A stretch of 54,823 nt of DNA from Alphaproteobacteria bacterium. GTDB taxonomy: Bacteria > Pseudomonadota > Alphaproteobacteria > Bin95. Shown here one piece after another: positions 17,166 to 26,408 of the stretch. Numbering within the stretch: the first letter of the stretch is position 1; each line of letters starts with the position of its first letter. The notes below the pieces were generated by a model. It searched no databases. It saw nothing but the letters and a program-made list of their open reading frames with translations, and was not told where the DNA came from. The stretch covers positions 1 through 54,823 of the forward strand of contig JAURGE010000013.1 in NCBI GenBank assembly GCA_030833925.1, written 5' to 3'. The position numbers and the translations under genes were made by a program.

Positions 17166-18994
17166 CTTCGGTCAACGAATTCGTCGTTAAATTCGCTAAC
17201 GTTAACGGATCTGGGTCTGCCAGCGCTAACGAACTGTTTGCGCGCTCTATCCTTCGGATGGGTGTGCCGGTAAGCCCACGGAATATTTTCCCTTCTAACA
17301 TTCAGGGCTTGCCTACGTGGTATGAAGTCCGCGTGAGTGAGAAGGGTTATTTGGGTAGGCGGGGCGGCGTGGACCTTCTCGTCGCCATGAACCCGCAGAC
17401 CTGGAAGCAGGATGTGGAAGAGTTGTCCCCAGGTGGGTACCTTTTCTATGACTCAACCCGACCTATGCCGGCCTCCGCCTTTCGTGATGATGTCACAACC
17501 ATCGGTGTGCCGCTGACAGCAATTTGTAACGCGACTTATACCGATGCTCGGCAGCGTCAGCTTTTTAAAAACATTATTTATATTGGTGTTTTGTCGGTGC
17601 TTTTGGACATCGACCCAGAGGCAATCGAGAAGCTTTTCGGAGAGCAGTATAAGGGCAAGGAAGCGCTACTTGGTGCTAACAGAAAAGCGCTAAAGCTCGG
17701 TCGTGACTATGCGCATGAGAACCTTGACCCTGATTTGGTAAAATTGCGCGTCAAGGCCGCCGATAAGGTTGGTGACCGAATTTTCATGGAAGGTAACGCT
17801 GCTGCAGCGCTCGGTTGCGTTTATGGCGGTGCCACAGTCTGCGCTTGGTATCCGATCACACCTTCTTCATCCTTGGCGGAAGCCTTCCAGGCATTCTGTA
17901 AGCGATATCGCCATAATAAGGAAACTGGAAAGGCAAACTATGCCATTGTCCAGGCAGAGGATGAATTAGCGGCCATTGGAATGGTCATTGGAGCCGGCTG
18001 GAATGGTGCCCGTGCGTTCACTTCAACATCGGGTCCCGGCGTCAGCCTCATGACAGAATTTATAGGTCTCGCATACTTTGCCGAAGTACCTGCGGTCATA
18101 ATAAATGTTCAGCGTGGCGGCCCATCAACAGGTATGCCAACTCGCACTCAGCAGGCGGACATCCTTTCCGCTGCTTATGCATCCAACGGCGACACCAAAC
18201 ATGTTCTTCTTTTCCCAGAAGATCCGCGTGAGTGTTTTGAATTTGGTGCAGAATCACTCGATCTGGCGGATCGTTTGCAGACGCCGGTCTTCGTGATGAC
18301 CGATCTAGACATCGGCATGAACCAGCGTCTTTGTAATCCTCTAGCGTGGGATGACAGCCGCACCTTTGACCGCGGTAAGGTCATGACGGCTGAGGAGTTA
18401 GATGCAGGTAAGACTTTTGGTCGATATCTTGACGTTGATGGCGACGGCATCCCATTCCGAACCATCCCAGGCACGCATCCTACTAAAGGAGCCTACTTCA
18501 CCCGCGGGACGACCAAAGACCGTTTTGCGCGGTACTCTGAAGAGGGTGATGTCTACATTGATAACATGGAGAGACTTGCCAAGAAGTTCGAAACGGCAAA
18601 GTCACTCGTTCCCCAACCCATAGTGCGCCATGCAAAAGAGCAGACGCGCTACGGGGTGATATATTTTGGGTCAACAAGCCCTGCTATGGATGAAGCTATC
18701 GATTTGCTTGAGGAAAAAGGTAGCCACGTGAACTCCATGCGGCTCCGCGCCTTCCCTTTTCCTAATTCAGTCAAGGACTTCATTCTTGCGCATGATAAGG
18801 TTTTTGTTGTGGAGCAGAACCGCGATGCCCAAGTCAGAGGGATGTTGTCCAACGAGCTAGGGATAGACCCCGCTCGCCTCGTTCCTATTTGCCACTATGA
18901 CGGCACACCGATCACAGGGCGTTTTATTGCTCGCGCGATAGGTGGCCGGATGGAAGAATTAAAAGTCGTTTCTCTGGAAAGGGCTGTGTCATGA
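17150..18994 (+). CDS. korA: 2-oxoacid:acceptor oxidoreductase, fused gamma-alpha subunit
   Basis: The 614-residue protein joins a gamma domain (about 1-190, with VNGSGSASANELFARSILRMG) to an alpha domain starting near residue 205 (GNAAAALGCVYGGATVCAWYPITPSSSLAEAF). This is the KorA type of pyruvate/2-oxoglutarate:ferredoxin oxidoreductases, which oxidatively decarboxylate 2-oxoacids to acyl-CoA. The ATG at 17150 is inside the end of korC; a longer frame from 17057 is antisense-free overlap with korC and lacks family content. The stretch SGPGVSLMTEFIGLAYFAEVPAVIINVQRGGPSTGMPTR contains typical subunit contacts. A DVDGDGIPFRT segment, common in this family, resembles a metal-binding loop. It overlaps korB by ATGA. 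Confidence 0.9.
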   Translation: MSEPIASVNEFVVKFANVNGSGSASANELFARSILRMGVPVSPRNIFPSNIQGLPTWYEVRVSEKGYLGRRGGVDLLVAMNPQTWKQDVEELSPGGYLFYDSTRPMPASAFRDDVTTIGVPLTAICNATYTDARQRQLFKNIIYIGVLSVLLDIDPEAIEKLFGEQYKGKEALLGANRKALKLGRDYAHENLDPDLVKLRVKAADKVGDRIFMEGNAAAALGCVYGGATVCAWYPITPSSSLAEAFQAFCKRYRHNKETGKANYAIVQAEDELAAIGMVIGAGWNGARAFTSTSGPGVSLMTEFIGLAYFAEVPAVIINVQRGGPSTGMPTRTQQADILSAAYASNGDTKHVLLFPEDPRECFEFGAESLDLADRLQTPVFVMTDLDIGMNQRLCNPLAWDDSRTFDRGKVMTAEELDAGKTFGRYLDVDGDGIPFRTIPGTHPTKGAYFTRGTTKDRFARYSEEGDVYIDNMERLAKKFETAKSLVPQPIVRHAKEQTRYGVIYFGSTSPAMDEAIDLLEEKGSHVNSMRLRAFPFPNSVKDFILAHDKVFVVEQNRDAQVRGMLSNELGIDPARLVPICHYDGTPITGRFIARAIGGRMEELKVVSLERAVS

Positions 18995-20046
18995 CATATA
19001 TTGCTAAGCCTAAGCTTCATCATCCTTCACTTACCAGGAATGAGGTCGGCAAAACACGTCGCGATTATGAGGGTGCAATTTCGACGCTATGTGCGGGATG
19101 TGGCCACGATTCCATATCAGCAGCGATTGTGCAGGCGTGTTTTGAGCTTTCAATAGAGCCGCACACTGTCGCGAAGCTCTCAGGGATAGGCTGCTCTTCT
19201 AAGGCGCCAACCTATTTCTTGGGTGCAAGTCACGGTTTCAACACAGTGCATGGTCGCATGCCTAGTGTGTTAACAGGTGCAAATCTCGCCAACCGCGATC
19301 TCATTTATTTGGGTGTATCCGGTGACGGTGACAGCGCCTCAATTGGCCTTGGTCAGTTTGCGCATCTAATGCGTCGCGGCGTCAACATGACGTATATCGT
19401 CATGAACAATGGCGTTTACGGATTAACTAAGGGACAATTCTCGGCAACGGCTGATAAGGGCTCAGTTGCTAAGAAAGGTGCTGTCAATAACGACTCAGGT
19501 ATCGACCTTGCCAGCCTCGCGATAATTATGGGTGCGACTTACGTTGCGCGCTCCTTCTCGGGGGATAAGCAGCAGCTAGTTCCGCTTATTAAGGCGGCAA
19601 TCAGCCATCCAGGTGCTGCAATCCTGGATGTCGTCTCTCCTTGTGTGGCCTTCAACAACCATGCTGGCTCAACCAAGAGTTATGACTTTGTGCGTGAGCA
19701 TAACGAGACGGTTAATCGTCTCGATGTCATTCTTGGTGCCCCTCCTATGACCGCAGAGTACGGCCCAGGCGAAATGGTAGAGGTGCCACAGGCAGATGGG
19801 GTTACGTTAAGGCTTAGGAAAATCACGCCAGACTATGATCCTTCAGATAAGGCAGGTGCGCTGAGCTTTATTGAAGAGAAAAGTCAGGCCGGTGAGCTTG
19901 CCACGGGCCTTCTGTACTTAGATCCGTTGCCAAAAGATCTGCACGCAAACATGAATACCGCTGCAGAACCTTTGAACACGCTAACTGAAAGCACCCTTTG
20001 TCCCGGTTCAACCGTTCTAGAAACGATCAACGCCGCGCTTCGTTAA
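18991..20046 (+). CDS. korB: 2-oxoacid:acceptor oxidoreductase, beta subunit
   Basis: This 351-residue beta subunit binds thiamine diphosphate. The TPP motif begins with GDGDS at residues 111-115 and ends with the Asn pair of IVMNNGVYG around 140. CAGCGHDSI near residue 31 and GIGCSSKAP are conserved and supply cysteines close to the cofactor. The C-terminal part DVVSPCVAFNNH is typical of 2-oxoacid:ferredoxin enzymes. The start overlaps the korA stop by ATGA, so translation is coupled. Alpha and beta subunits with KorC should form a soluble complex reducing ferredoxin or NAD(P). 2-oxoglutarate is the likely substrate by analogy, but pyruvate or branched-chain 2-oxoacids cannot be excluded. 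Confidence 0.92.
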   Translation: MTYIAKPKLHHPSLTRNEVGKTRRDYEGAISTLCAGCGHDSISAAIVQACFELSIEPHTVAKLSGIGCSSKAPTYFLGASHGFNTVHGRMPSVLTGANLANRDLIYLGVSGDGDSASIGLGQFAHLMRRGVNMTYIVMNNGVYGLTKGQFSATADKGSVAKKGAVNNDSGIDLASLAIIMGATYVARSFSGDKQQLVPLIKAAISHPGAAILDVVSPCVAFNNHAGSTKSYDFVREHNETVNRLDVILGAPPMTAEYGPGEMVEVPQADGVTLRLRKITPDYDPSDKAGALSFIEEKSQAGELATGLLYLDPLPKDLHANMNTAAEPLNTLTESTLCPGSTVLETINAALR

Positions 20047-20062
20047 GTATTAAGGAAACCAG

Positions 20063-21091
20063 ATGCTGAAGACCGTTCAACTTGGAGAGAGCGGGCTTAG
20101 TGTCTCGCGTCTTTGTCTTGGGACAATGAACTTTGGTCAACCTGGCCGTGGTCACCAAGGCGATTGGACGCTTTCTATTGATGAAGCGCGACCGATTTTC
20201 AAATCAGCTCTTGATCATGGGCTTTTCTACTTTGACTGCGCTGATGTCTATGGACTTGGTGCCTGTGAAGAGGTGGTGGGCGCACTTTTGCGTGAACTGG
20301 CTCCAAGAGACCAGTATGTCGTCACCACGAAGATGGCGGCGCCAATGGGTAAAAACCCAAATCAAGGTGGTCTTTCCCGAAAGCATGTAATGGAGGGTAT
20401 CGACGCTTCGTTGAAGCGAATGGGCCTTGATTACGTTGATCAGTTAATTATTCACCGTCATCCGCATGGAGGTCTGGCCAAGGGGACAGCGCCTATTGAG
20501 GAAACGATGGAGGCTTTGCATGACGTTGTTAAGGCGGGCAAGGCTCTCTACCTCGGTGCTTCCTCAATGTTTGCCTGGCAATTTTGTGAACTGCAGATGA
20601 CGGCAGAGCGGCATGGGTGGACCAAGTTCATTTCGATGCAAAACCATTACAACCTCATCTACCGCGAAGAAGAACGCGAGATGAACCCTTACTGCGCAAT
20701 GACTGGCATTGGTCTTACCCCTTGGTCACCGCTGGCGCGTGGCATACTGACGGGTGCTTATAAGGGTGGATTTGACGGGGGTACCACGGCGCGCTCCCAG
20801 GGCGGCGATCGAAAGCGTACGGAGGGCCTCTACAGAGGTGAGATGGATTTCCAGATTGCCGCACGCTGTGTCGAGGTAGCAGAAAAATTGGGCCACACTC
20901 CTGCCCAGATTGCTGTCGCTTGGCTTCTCTCAAAGCCCGAGGTGACAGCTCCTGTTGTTGGAGTTTCTAAGATTAGCCAGCTTGAGCAGCTGGTGGCAGC
21001 GGCTTCAATAGAGTTGCCCGCAGAGGATGTCGCGTATCTTGAAGAACTCTATAAGCCCGTAGAGAACTTGCTTTCGATTGGTACGTCTTAA
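20063..21091 (+). CDS. Aldo/keto reductase
   Basis: The 342-residue TIM-barrel NADPH-dependent oxidoreductase has the AKR tetrad visible in order: FDCADVYGLG (Asp and Tyr), VVTTKM (Lys) and QLIIHRHPHGG (His). The C-terminal cofactor-binding region contains SPLARGILTG and APVVGVSKISQLEQLV. Members reduce aldehydes and ketones; the YajO/Tas-like subgroup fits the length. It starts 16 bp after korB with AAGGA upstream, and so may be read from the kor operon. It converges on the malate synthase gene. Confidence 0.92.
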   Translation: MLKTVQLGESGLSVSRLCLGTMNFGQPGRGHQGDWTLSIDEARPIFKSALDHGLFYFDCADVYGLGACEEVVGALLRELAPRDQYVVTTKMAAPMGKNPNQGGLSRKHVMEGIDASLKRMGLDYVDQLIIHRHPHGGLAKGTAPIEETMEALHDVVKAGKALYLGASSMFAWQFCELQMTAERHGWTKFISMQNHYNLIYREEEREMNPYCAMTGIGLTPWSPLARGILTGAYKGGFDGGTTARSQGGDRKRTEGLYRGEMDFQIAARCVEVAEKLGHTPAQIAVAWLLSKPEVTAPVVGVSKISQLEQLVAAASIELPAEDVAYLEELYKPVENLLSIGTS

Positions 21092-21171
21092 GGGCTTCAG
21101 TTCTCAATAAAGTCTTTAATGAGCGCCAGAGCATTAACACAAGATGGAAATAAAGGCTGTTTTGTTGTCTG

Positions 21172-21300
21172 ACAGGAGAGCCTGCCCCTGTTGGGCAAAC
21201 TGTTGTCAGCATCGGCACACTGGCTGCAATAGTTATAAGCGTCGGCGTTATAACTGTAATGAGGCGTCGGCGGGCAGCGTCGCGTGAAAATCAGCGTTAG
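21172..21300 (+). pseudogene. Possible remnant: C-terminal membrane-anchor peptide without a start
   Basis: In the gap between the aldo/keto reductase and malate synthase genes, one frame ending in TAG at 21298-21300 reads as a protein tail. It has GEPAPVG, a hydrophobic stretch (TVVSIGTLAAIVISVGVITVM) and then RRRR and a polar end. This is a textbook single transmembrane helix with positive-inside flank. The frame is stopped at 21151 and has no ATG/GTG/TTG start, while an ATG-initiated frame just upstream (21119) is in another phase. It could be a frameshifted remnant or coincidence. Confidence 0.3.
21231..21255. repeat. Inverted repeat AGTTATAA-N9-TTATAACT
   Basis: AGTTATAA (21231-21238) and TTATAACT (21248-21255) are perfect 8 bp inverted arms separated by GCGTCGGCG. 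It lies between two convergent genes and has no T-run, so it is not a typical terminator. A protein-binding site or a chance palindrome are both possible. Confidence 0.35.
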
Positions 21301-21326
21301 GTCTAACAGACGCTGCCACTCTTCCG

Positions 21327-23498
21327 TTAGCCGTCAAGCGCCTTTCTTTCCAGCCGACGCCTATGCAGCACTGGTTCCGTATAGCCAGATGGCTGTGATG
21401 TGCCTTCAAACACAAGATCACAAGCGGCTTTGTAGGCAACACCATCAAAGCTTGGAGCCATTGGTCGATATGCGGGATCTCCGGCGTTTTGGCGGTCGAC
21501 TACGGCCGCCATCCGCTGCATTGTTGTTTCAACTTGCTCACGAGTGCACACCCCATGGTGAAGCCAATTTGCGATGTGCTGGCTAGAAATACGACATGTG
21601 GCTCGGTCTTCCATCAAACCAATGTCATTAATGTCCGGGACTTTAGAACAGCCGACTCCCTGGTCTACCCATCGGACGACATACCCAAGAATGCCTTGAG
21701 CATTATTATCGAGCTCTTGGCGTATTTCTTCATCAGACCAATTGGGGCGATCAGCGACAGGGATGGTCAGCATGTCATCTAGGCTGCCACGACCGCGGGA
21801 CGCTAAAGTCTTTTGGAGTGAAGGAACATTGACTTGATGGTAGTGAGTTGCGTGCAGGGTCGCCGCTGTTGGTGACGGAACCCAAGCTGTATTGGCGCCG
21901 GCCTTTGGATGACCAATCTTTTGCTCCAGCATATCTGCCATTAAGTCTGGCATTGCCCACATACCTTTGCCAATCTGGGCGCGACCAGGTAGTCCGGCCT
22001 CAATGCCGATGTCCACATTTCTGTTTTCGTAGGCGGCGATCCATTTAGTGCCCTTCATATCCGCTTTGCGGATCATCGGACCAGCTTCCATTGATGTGTG
22101 CATCTCATCACCAGTCCGATCTAAGAAGCCGGTATTAATGAAGGCCACTCTGCTCTTTGCAGCACGGATACACTCTTTAAGATTGGCGGAAGTACGCCGT
22201 TCCTCGTCCATGATGCCCATTTTGATTGTATTACGCTTCATTCCAAGGGCGTCTTCGACACGGCCAAAAATTTCATTGGCAAAGGCTACTTCCTCGGGCC
22301 CATGCATTTTTGGTTTAACGACATATAGTGAGCCTTTACGGCTATTCTTTAGGGAGTTGGCGCCTTTGCCATCATGAAGGGCAATTAGGCCTGTAATCAT
22401 TGCATCCAGAAGGCCTTCTGGTGCTTCGGCCCCATCTTTATCGAGAACGGCTGGGTTCGTCATTAGATGACCAACGTTTCGGACAAGCATAAGCGAGCGG
22501 CCGGGGAGGGTTATGGGTTGCCCATCTGGTCCGTTATACTTGCGATCTGGGTTGAGCTTTCGGGTCATCATCGATCCGCCCTTTTCGAACGAATCTTCCA
22601 GGTCGCCGCTCAATAGGCCAAGCCAATTCCGGTAGGCATCAGCCTTGTCTTCAGCATCTACTGCTGCAATTGAGTCTTCGAGATCCATGATTGTCGTAAC
22701 GGCAGACTCGAGGAGCACGTCCGCTACGCCGGCAGCGTCGTCCTTACCTATAGGATGACTTCTGTCGACAACTATTTCGACGTGAAGACTATTCTTTTTC
22801 AATAGAATTGAAGAAGGTGCCGCGACATCACCCCGATAGCCTGCAAAAGCAGTTTTATCTTTTAGGTTGGTCGTGGATCCATCGACCATTTTGACGACAA
22901 GAACTCCTCCACTTACGGAATATTCAGCCGCGTCCTTGTGACTGCCGGAGGCGAGTGGACATGAGGCATCTAGGAAGTCACGTGCCCAGCCAATTACCTT
23001 CGCGCCGCGGGTTGGATTGTAGCCTCCAGCCCGAGTTGCGCCGCCATCTTCTGAAATTGCGTCGGTGCCATAAAGAGCATCATACAAACTTCCCCAGCGG
23101 GCGTTAGCAGCATTAAGGGCATAGCGTGCATTCATAACCGGAACTACGAGCTGTGGACCGGCAATTGTTGCGATTTCGTCGTCTACATCTGGAGTGTCGA
23201 TGCTGAAGTCTGCACCTTCTGGAACCAGGTAACCAATTTCGCTTAAGAATTTAACGTAGGCATTGTGATCATGAGGTTGCCCCCTACGAGCTTTATGCCA
23301 ATCGTCTATTTGTTTTTGTAAATTGTCCCGCTTAGCAAGAAGGGCACGGTTTTTTGGGGCGAGATCATGGATCAGCGCTCCTAAAGAGTCCCAAAAGGCA
23401 TTTGCGTTGACTCCTGACCCAGGTAGAGCCTCGTTTTGAATGAAATCGTACAAAGGCTTTGCTATCTGCAGCCCACCCGCGGAAATCCTGTCACCCAT
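21327..23498 (-). CDS. glcB: Malate synthase G
   Basis: This monomeric malate synthase condenses glyoxylate with acetyl-CoA to malate. The length, 723 residues, equals that of the well-known G isoform. Characteristic segments are [18 protein letters not shown] (Mg-binding), [33 protein letters not shown], and the [39 protein letters not shown] region carrying catalytic residues. The late GCSKVPDI stretch is also typical. No isocitrate lyase is in the window, so glyoxylate may come from the glyoxylate shunt elsewhere or from glycolate, purine or ethylmalonyl-CoA metabolism. The gene is alone and convergent with the aldo/keto reductase gene. Confidence 0.97.
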   Translation of the reverse strand: MGDRISAGGLQIAKPLYDFIQNEALPGSGVNANAFWDSLGALIHDLAPKNRALLAKRDNLQKQIDDWHKARRGQPHDHNAYVKFLSEIGYLVPEGADFSIDTPDVDDEIATIAGPQLVVPVMNARYALNAANARWGSLYDALYGTDAISEDGGATRAGGYNPTRGAKVIGWARDFLDASCPLASGSHKDAAEYSVSGGVLVVKMVDGSTTNLKDKTAFAGYRGDVAAPSSILLKKNSLHVEIVVDRSHPIGKDDAAGVADVLLESAVTTIMDLEDSIAAVDAEDKADAYRNWLGLLSGDLEDSFEKGGSMMTRKLNPDRKYNGPDGQPITLPGRSLMLVRNVGHLMTNPAVLDKDGAEAPEGLLDAMITGLIALHDGKGANSLKNSRKGSLYVVKPKMHGPEEVAFANEIFGRVEDALGMKRNTIKMGIMDEERRTSANLKECIRAAKSRVAFINTGFLDRTGDEMHTSMEAGPMIRKADMKGTKWIAAYENRNVDIGIEAGLPGRAQIGKGMWAMPDLMADMLEQKIGHPKAGANTAWVPSPTAATLHATHYHQVNVPSLQKTLASRGRGSLDDMLTIPVADRPNWSDEEIRQELDNNAQGILGYVVRWVDQGVGCSKVPDINDIGLMEDRATCRISSQHIANWLHHGVCTREQVETTMQRMAAVVDRQNAGDPAYRPMAPSFDGVAYKAACDLVFEGTSQPSGYTEPVLHRRRLERKALDG

Positions 23499-23598
23499 TT
23501 GCCTGCTCCAAATTTTGCTCGTTATTGTATTTAAGTACTGCGCGTGCCGTCCACTAGCGAGATTTATTTCTGTCTTGCTTTGCCAATAAAAGCCACAC

Positions 23599-24264
23599 TT
23601 ATTGAATTCCGAACTCAGCGAACGCCAGCGGGAATGTTTCCCTTAGAGCCATATCAACCTCTGGCATTGTCGGAAATTGCCCGAGGGCTGCCAGCGACGT
23701 CACGCCAAAGTCGCTAATCCCGCAGGGAATGATCCCGCCGTAATGAGAAAGATCAGGGTCTATATTTATGCTAAGGCCGTGCAGAGTAACCCACCGACGC
23801 ACGCGCACGCCAATGGCAGCAATCTTAGCTTCCTGTTTTCCTGGTAGGACTACCCAGACACCGATTCGGCCTTCTCTTCGCTCTCCTTTTACGGCGAACC
23901 GGGCTAATGTCAGGATTATCCACTCCTCAAGGGCCTGAACGTATTTGCGGACATCTGACCGTCGAGCCTTCAAGTCGAGCATGACATAAACAATGCGTTG
24001 TCCCGGTCCGTGGTATGTATGCTTTCCTCCACGCCCAGTTTGGAATACTGGAAAACGGTCCGGAATAATTAACTCTGCAGGGTTAGCACTGGATCCTGCC
24101 GTGTAGAGTGGAGGGTGCTCTGTCAGCCAGATAAGCTCTGATGCCGAATCGTCATGGATAGCTGCCACGCGCGCTTCCATCGCTTCCACAGCGTCTGGGT
24201 AGGCAATGGGGCTATCATCAATACGCCAATCCGGTTGACGCCTGCTTGATCCATTATCGTACAT
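23599..24264 (-). CDS. lipB: Lipoyl(octanoyl) transferase
   Basis: LipB moves octanoyl groups from octanoyl-ACP to lipoyl domains, the first step in lipoate assembly for 2-oxoacid dehydrogenases and the glycine cleavage system. The protein has 221 residues. The signature [12 protein letters not shown], the [17 protein letters not shown] segment with the catalytic Lys position shifted to this family's pattern, and [14 protein letters not shown] with the catalytic Cys are present. It is transcribed away from the tRNA-Leu gene and toward the malate synthase promoter region, with about 100 bp before glcB. Confidence 0.95.
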   Translation of the reverse strand: MYDNGSSRRQPDWRIDDSPIAYPDAVEAMEARVAAIHDDSASELIWLTEHPPLYTAGSSANPAELIIPDRFPVFQTGRGGKHTYHGPGQRIVYVMLDLKARRSDVRKYVQALEEWIILTLARFAVKGERREGRIGVWVVLPGKQEAKIAAIGVRVRRWVTLHGLSINIDPDLSHYGGIIPCGISDFGVTSLAALGQFPTMPEVDMALRETFPLAFAEFGIQ

Positions 24265-24312
24265 CTGCTATCCGCTTCGGCCTTCGGTAGACTTATTTGT
24301 CTCCGAACATAC

Positions 24313-24399
24313 GCGGTCGTGGCGGAATTGGTAGACGCGCAGCGTTGAGGTCGCTGTGGGATAAAACCCGTGGAAGTTCGAGTCTTCTCGACCGCACCA
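24313..24399 (+). tRNA. tRNA-Leu (anticodon GAG)
   Basis: GCGGTCG at 24313-24319 pairs with CGACCGC at 24389-24395, and the CCA end is encoded (24396-24399 ACCA). The anticodon stem CAGCG/CGCTG encloses the seven-base loop TTGAGGT, so the anticodon is GAG at 24347-24349. The long variable arm makes it a class II tRNA, as expected for leucine. The T-arm GTTCGAGTC is intact. The mgtE start codon is about 40 nt downstream with no terminator between them. Confidence 0.95.
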
Positions 24400-24440
24400 A
24401 AAAATAGGCTTTCAGTCCTTATGCCGAAGCGGAGATGGCC

Positions 24441-25859
24441 ATGGCGGTCGAAGAAAATCCCGCCACCCGGGCGGACGAAAGTGCGTTTTCACAGCTGATA
24501 CCCTCAGATTCTGTTGATCGCGAAGGCATAACCTCTGATTTCGTCGGAGAGATCGTTGAGCGTCTTGATGCTGGCGATGAGGAATGGCTGCGCGCCAGTG
24601 TCTCTGACATGTGGGCGGCGGATATCGCCGACCTTTTCGAGGCATTGGACCCCGAGCGTCGCGATTCGCTTGTTGCAACCGTTAAGGATGTTGTTGATCC
24701 GGAAACCTTTGCAGAGGTTGACGAGGATCTGCGAGAGGCGGTTCTTGAACATCTAGAACCTGAAGAACTTGCGACAGCAGTACTGGCACTAGATACCGAC
24801 GATGCTATCGAGATTATTGCTGACCTAGATGAGGATGAGCGTGAGGAGGTTCTTGCTCGTCTTCCAGAGGCAGATAGTGTTCTCATCAGGCGTGGTCTCG
24901 AATACGAAGAAGAGTCTGCCGGCCGCCTCATGCAGCGGGAGCTACTAGCTATTCCTGCGTTCTGGACTGTTGGTGATGCAATCGATTTCATGCGCTCTAG
25001 CCCGGATGTGCCGGACGACTTCTATGACATTTTTATTGTTGATCCTCGGCATCGGCCTCTGGGAGCTCTTCCTCTTTCTCGTCTCTTGAAGAGCCGGCGA
25101 GGCGTCCATGTGCAAGACATAATGTCGACAGATATAACGCCCGTGCCAGTCGACATGGACCAGGAAGCCCTTGCTAACGTCTTTCGTCGTCAGGACCTCG
25201 TTTCTGCACCAGTTGTTGATGGCCGTGGATGCCTCATAGGCGTGGTCACTATTGATGACATTGTCGACGTTATTGATGAGGAACATGAGGAAGATGTGAT
25301 GCGCCTCGGTGGTCTCTCTGGAGACGACCTTTACCGAGCAGCGTTTCAGACGATGAAGTCGCGTTTTCCATGGCTTTTAGTAAACCTTATGACCGCAGTA
25401 ATTGCGTCTCTGGTCATCTCTGTTTTTGATGGGACAATCGAAGAGATTGTGGCTCTGGCGGTATTAATGCCGATTGTTGCCTCGATGGGTGGTAATGCTG
25501 GCACTCAGACTCTGACCGTTGTAGTGCGCGCGCTCTCAACGCGTGAACTTTCTCGCAGCAATGCAGTTCGGCTTATCGGCAAAGAAGTGATCGTTGCTTC
25601 AGTGAATGGTGCCGTGCTTGCAGTCATCGCTGGCATCACTGCTAGCATTTGGTTTTCGGATGTAGTTTTAGGCGTCGTCATTGCTGTTGCGATGATTGTA
25701 AATTTAATTTCAGCAGGGTTTTTCGGAGCTATCATTCCTATCTTTCTTGAAAGAATTAAGGTCGATCCAGCCATCGCGTCTACGGTTTTGTTAACGACAG
25801 TTACGGACGTTCTAGGCTTTTTCGCCTTCCTTGGACTTGCGGCGATCGTATTACTTTGA
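24441..25859 (+). CDS. mgtE: Magnesium transporter MgtE
   Basis: The 472-residue protein has the full MgtE order. An acidic N-terminal helical domain (about 20-140; HLEPEELATAVLALDTDDAIEIIADL) is followed by two CBS domains (about 150-275, from GRLMQRELLAIP to IDDIVDVIDEEHEEDVMRLGG) and a five-helix membrane domain (about 300-472; ASMGGNAGTQTLTVVVRAL is the pore signature). It is a homodimeric Mg2+ channel gated by cytosolic Mg2+. I prefer ATG 24441 because GGAG sits 6 nt upstream; ATG 24435 directly touches that site. It follows tRNA-Leu and shares the stop region with the GNAT gene. Confidence 0.95.
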   Translation: MAVEENPATRADESAFSQLIPSDSVDREGITSDFVGEIVERLDAGDEEWLRASVSDMWAADIADLFEALDPERRDSLVATVKDVVDPETFAEVDEDLREAVLEHLEPEELATAVLALDTDDAIEIIADLDEDEREEVLARLPEADSVLIRRGLEYEEESAGRLMQRELLAIPAFWTVGDAIDFMRSSPDVPDDFYDIFIVDPRHRPLGALPLSRLLKSRRGVHVQDIMSTDITPVPVDMDQEALANVFRRQDLVSAPVVDGRGCLIGVVTIDDIVDVIDEEHEEDVMRLGGLSGDDLYRAAFQTMKSRFPWLLVNLMTAVIASLVISVFDGTIEEIVALAVLMPIVASMGGNAGTQTLTVVVRALSTRELSRSNAVRLIGKEVIVASVNGAVLAVIAGITASIWFSDVVLGVVIAVAMIVNLISAGFFGAIIPIFLERIKVDPAIASTVLLTTVTDVLGFFAFLGLAAIVLL

Positions 25860-26362
25860 CTAACGGAAAAATTATCACAATCCGTCCGGCTCGGGATGAA
25901 GACGGAGAGCAGTTGGGGCATCTGATAGCTCTGTGTTGGGCTGACTATGAAGGTTGTGTTTTCGATCGACATGGCGAGATGGCCTGGCTTGATACCGTTT
26001 CGTCAGACTATGAATCTAAGGGTGGGATTGTTTGGTGTGCGATCTCAGACGAACGTGTCATAGGTTCTGTTGCCGTAGCGCCTGCAGGTCAAATTGGTGG
26101 TGCTTGGGAAATAACAAAAGTTTATGTTGAACCGAGCCTTCGTCGTGTGGGTCTTGGCAGCAGATTGATGCACTTAGCCGAGGAGCATGCGGCTGTTGGT
26201 GGAGCGCGGCGCATAGTCCTCTGGACTGATACTCGTTTCGAGGCTGCTCACCGCTTTTATGAGTGTCTAGGTTACATTCCCGATGGACGTACCAGGGAAT
26301 TGAATGACCTTTCGCAATCCATCGAGTACTTTTATGCAAAAACATTGGCTGGCGAGGTTTAG
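25856..26362 (+). CDS. GNAT-family N-acetyltransferase
   Basis: The 168-residue protein starts at a TTG that overlaps the mgtE stop by 4 nt, so its translation is probably coupled to mgtE. The N-terminus ITIRPARDEDGEQLGHLI is typical of the GNAT fold. The acetyl-CoA pyrophosphate-binding motif is VEPSLRRVGLGSRLM, followed by AARRIVLWTDTRFEAAHRFYECLGY, the usual C-terminal half. It transfers an acetyl group to an amine of unknown identity. No toxin-antitoxin partner is visible. Confidence 0.88.
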   Translation: MTNGKIITIRPARDEDGEQLGHLIALCWADYEGCVFDRHGEMAWLDTVSSDYESKGGIVWCAISDERVIGSVAVAPAGQIGGAWEITKVYVEPSLRRVGLGSRLMHLAEEHAAVGGARRIVLWTDTRFEAAHRFYECLGYIPDGRTRELNDLSQSIEYFYAKTLAGEV

Positions 26363-26408
26363 ATCCGCCGCTTATAGTCCCATTAAATTTTGAGATTAGG
26401 AGAGAGAA

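Noticed and set aside
18424-18460. DVDGDGIP stretch in KorA as a novel calcium site
   Set aside because: This segment is common in KorA-type proteins, so it is not a special feature of this gene.
24419-24991. Minus-strand open frame of 190 codons, Ser/Arg-rich
   Set aside because: It is antisense to mgtE, whose N-terminal and CBS domains are clear; the Ser/Arg bias is that expected of a complementary-strand frame.
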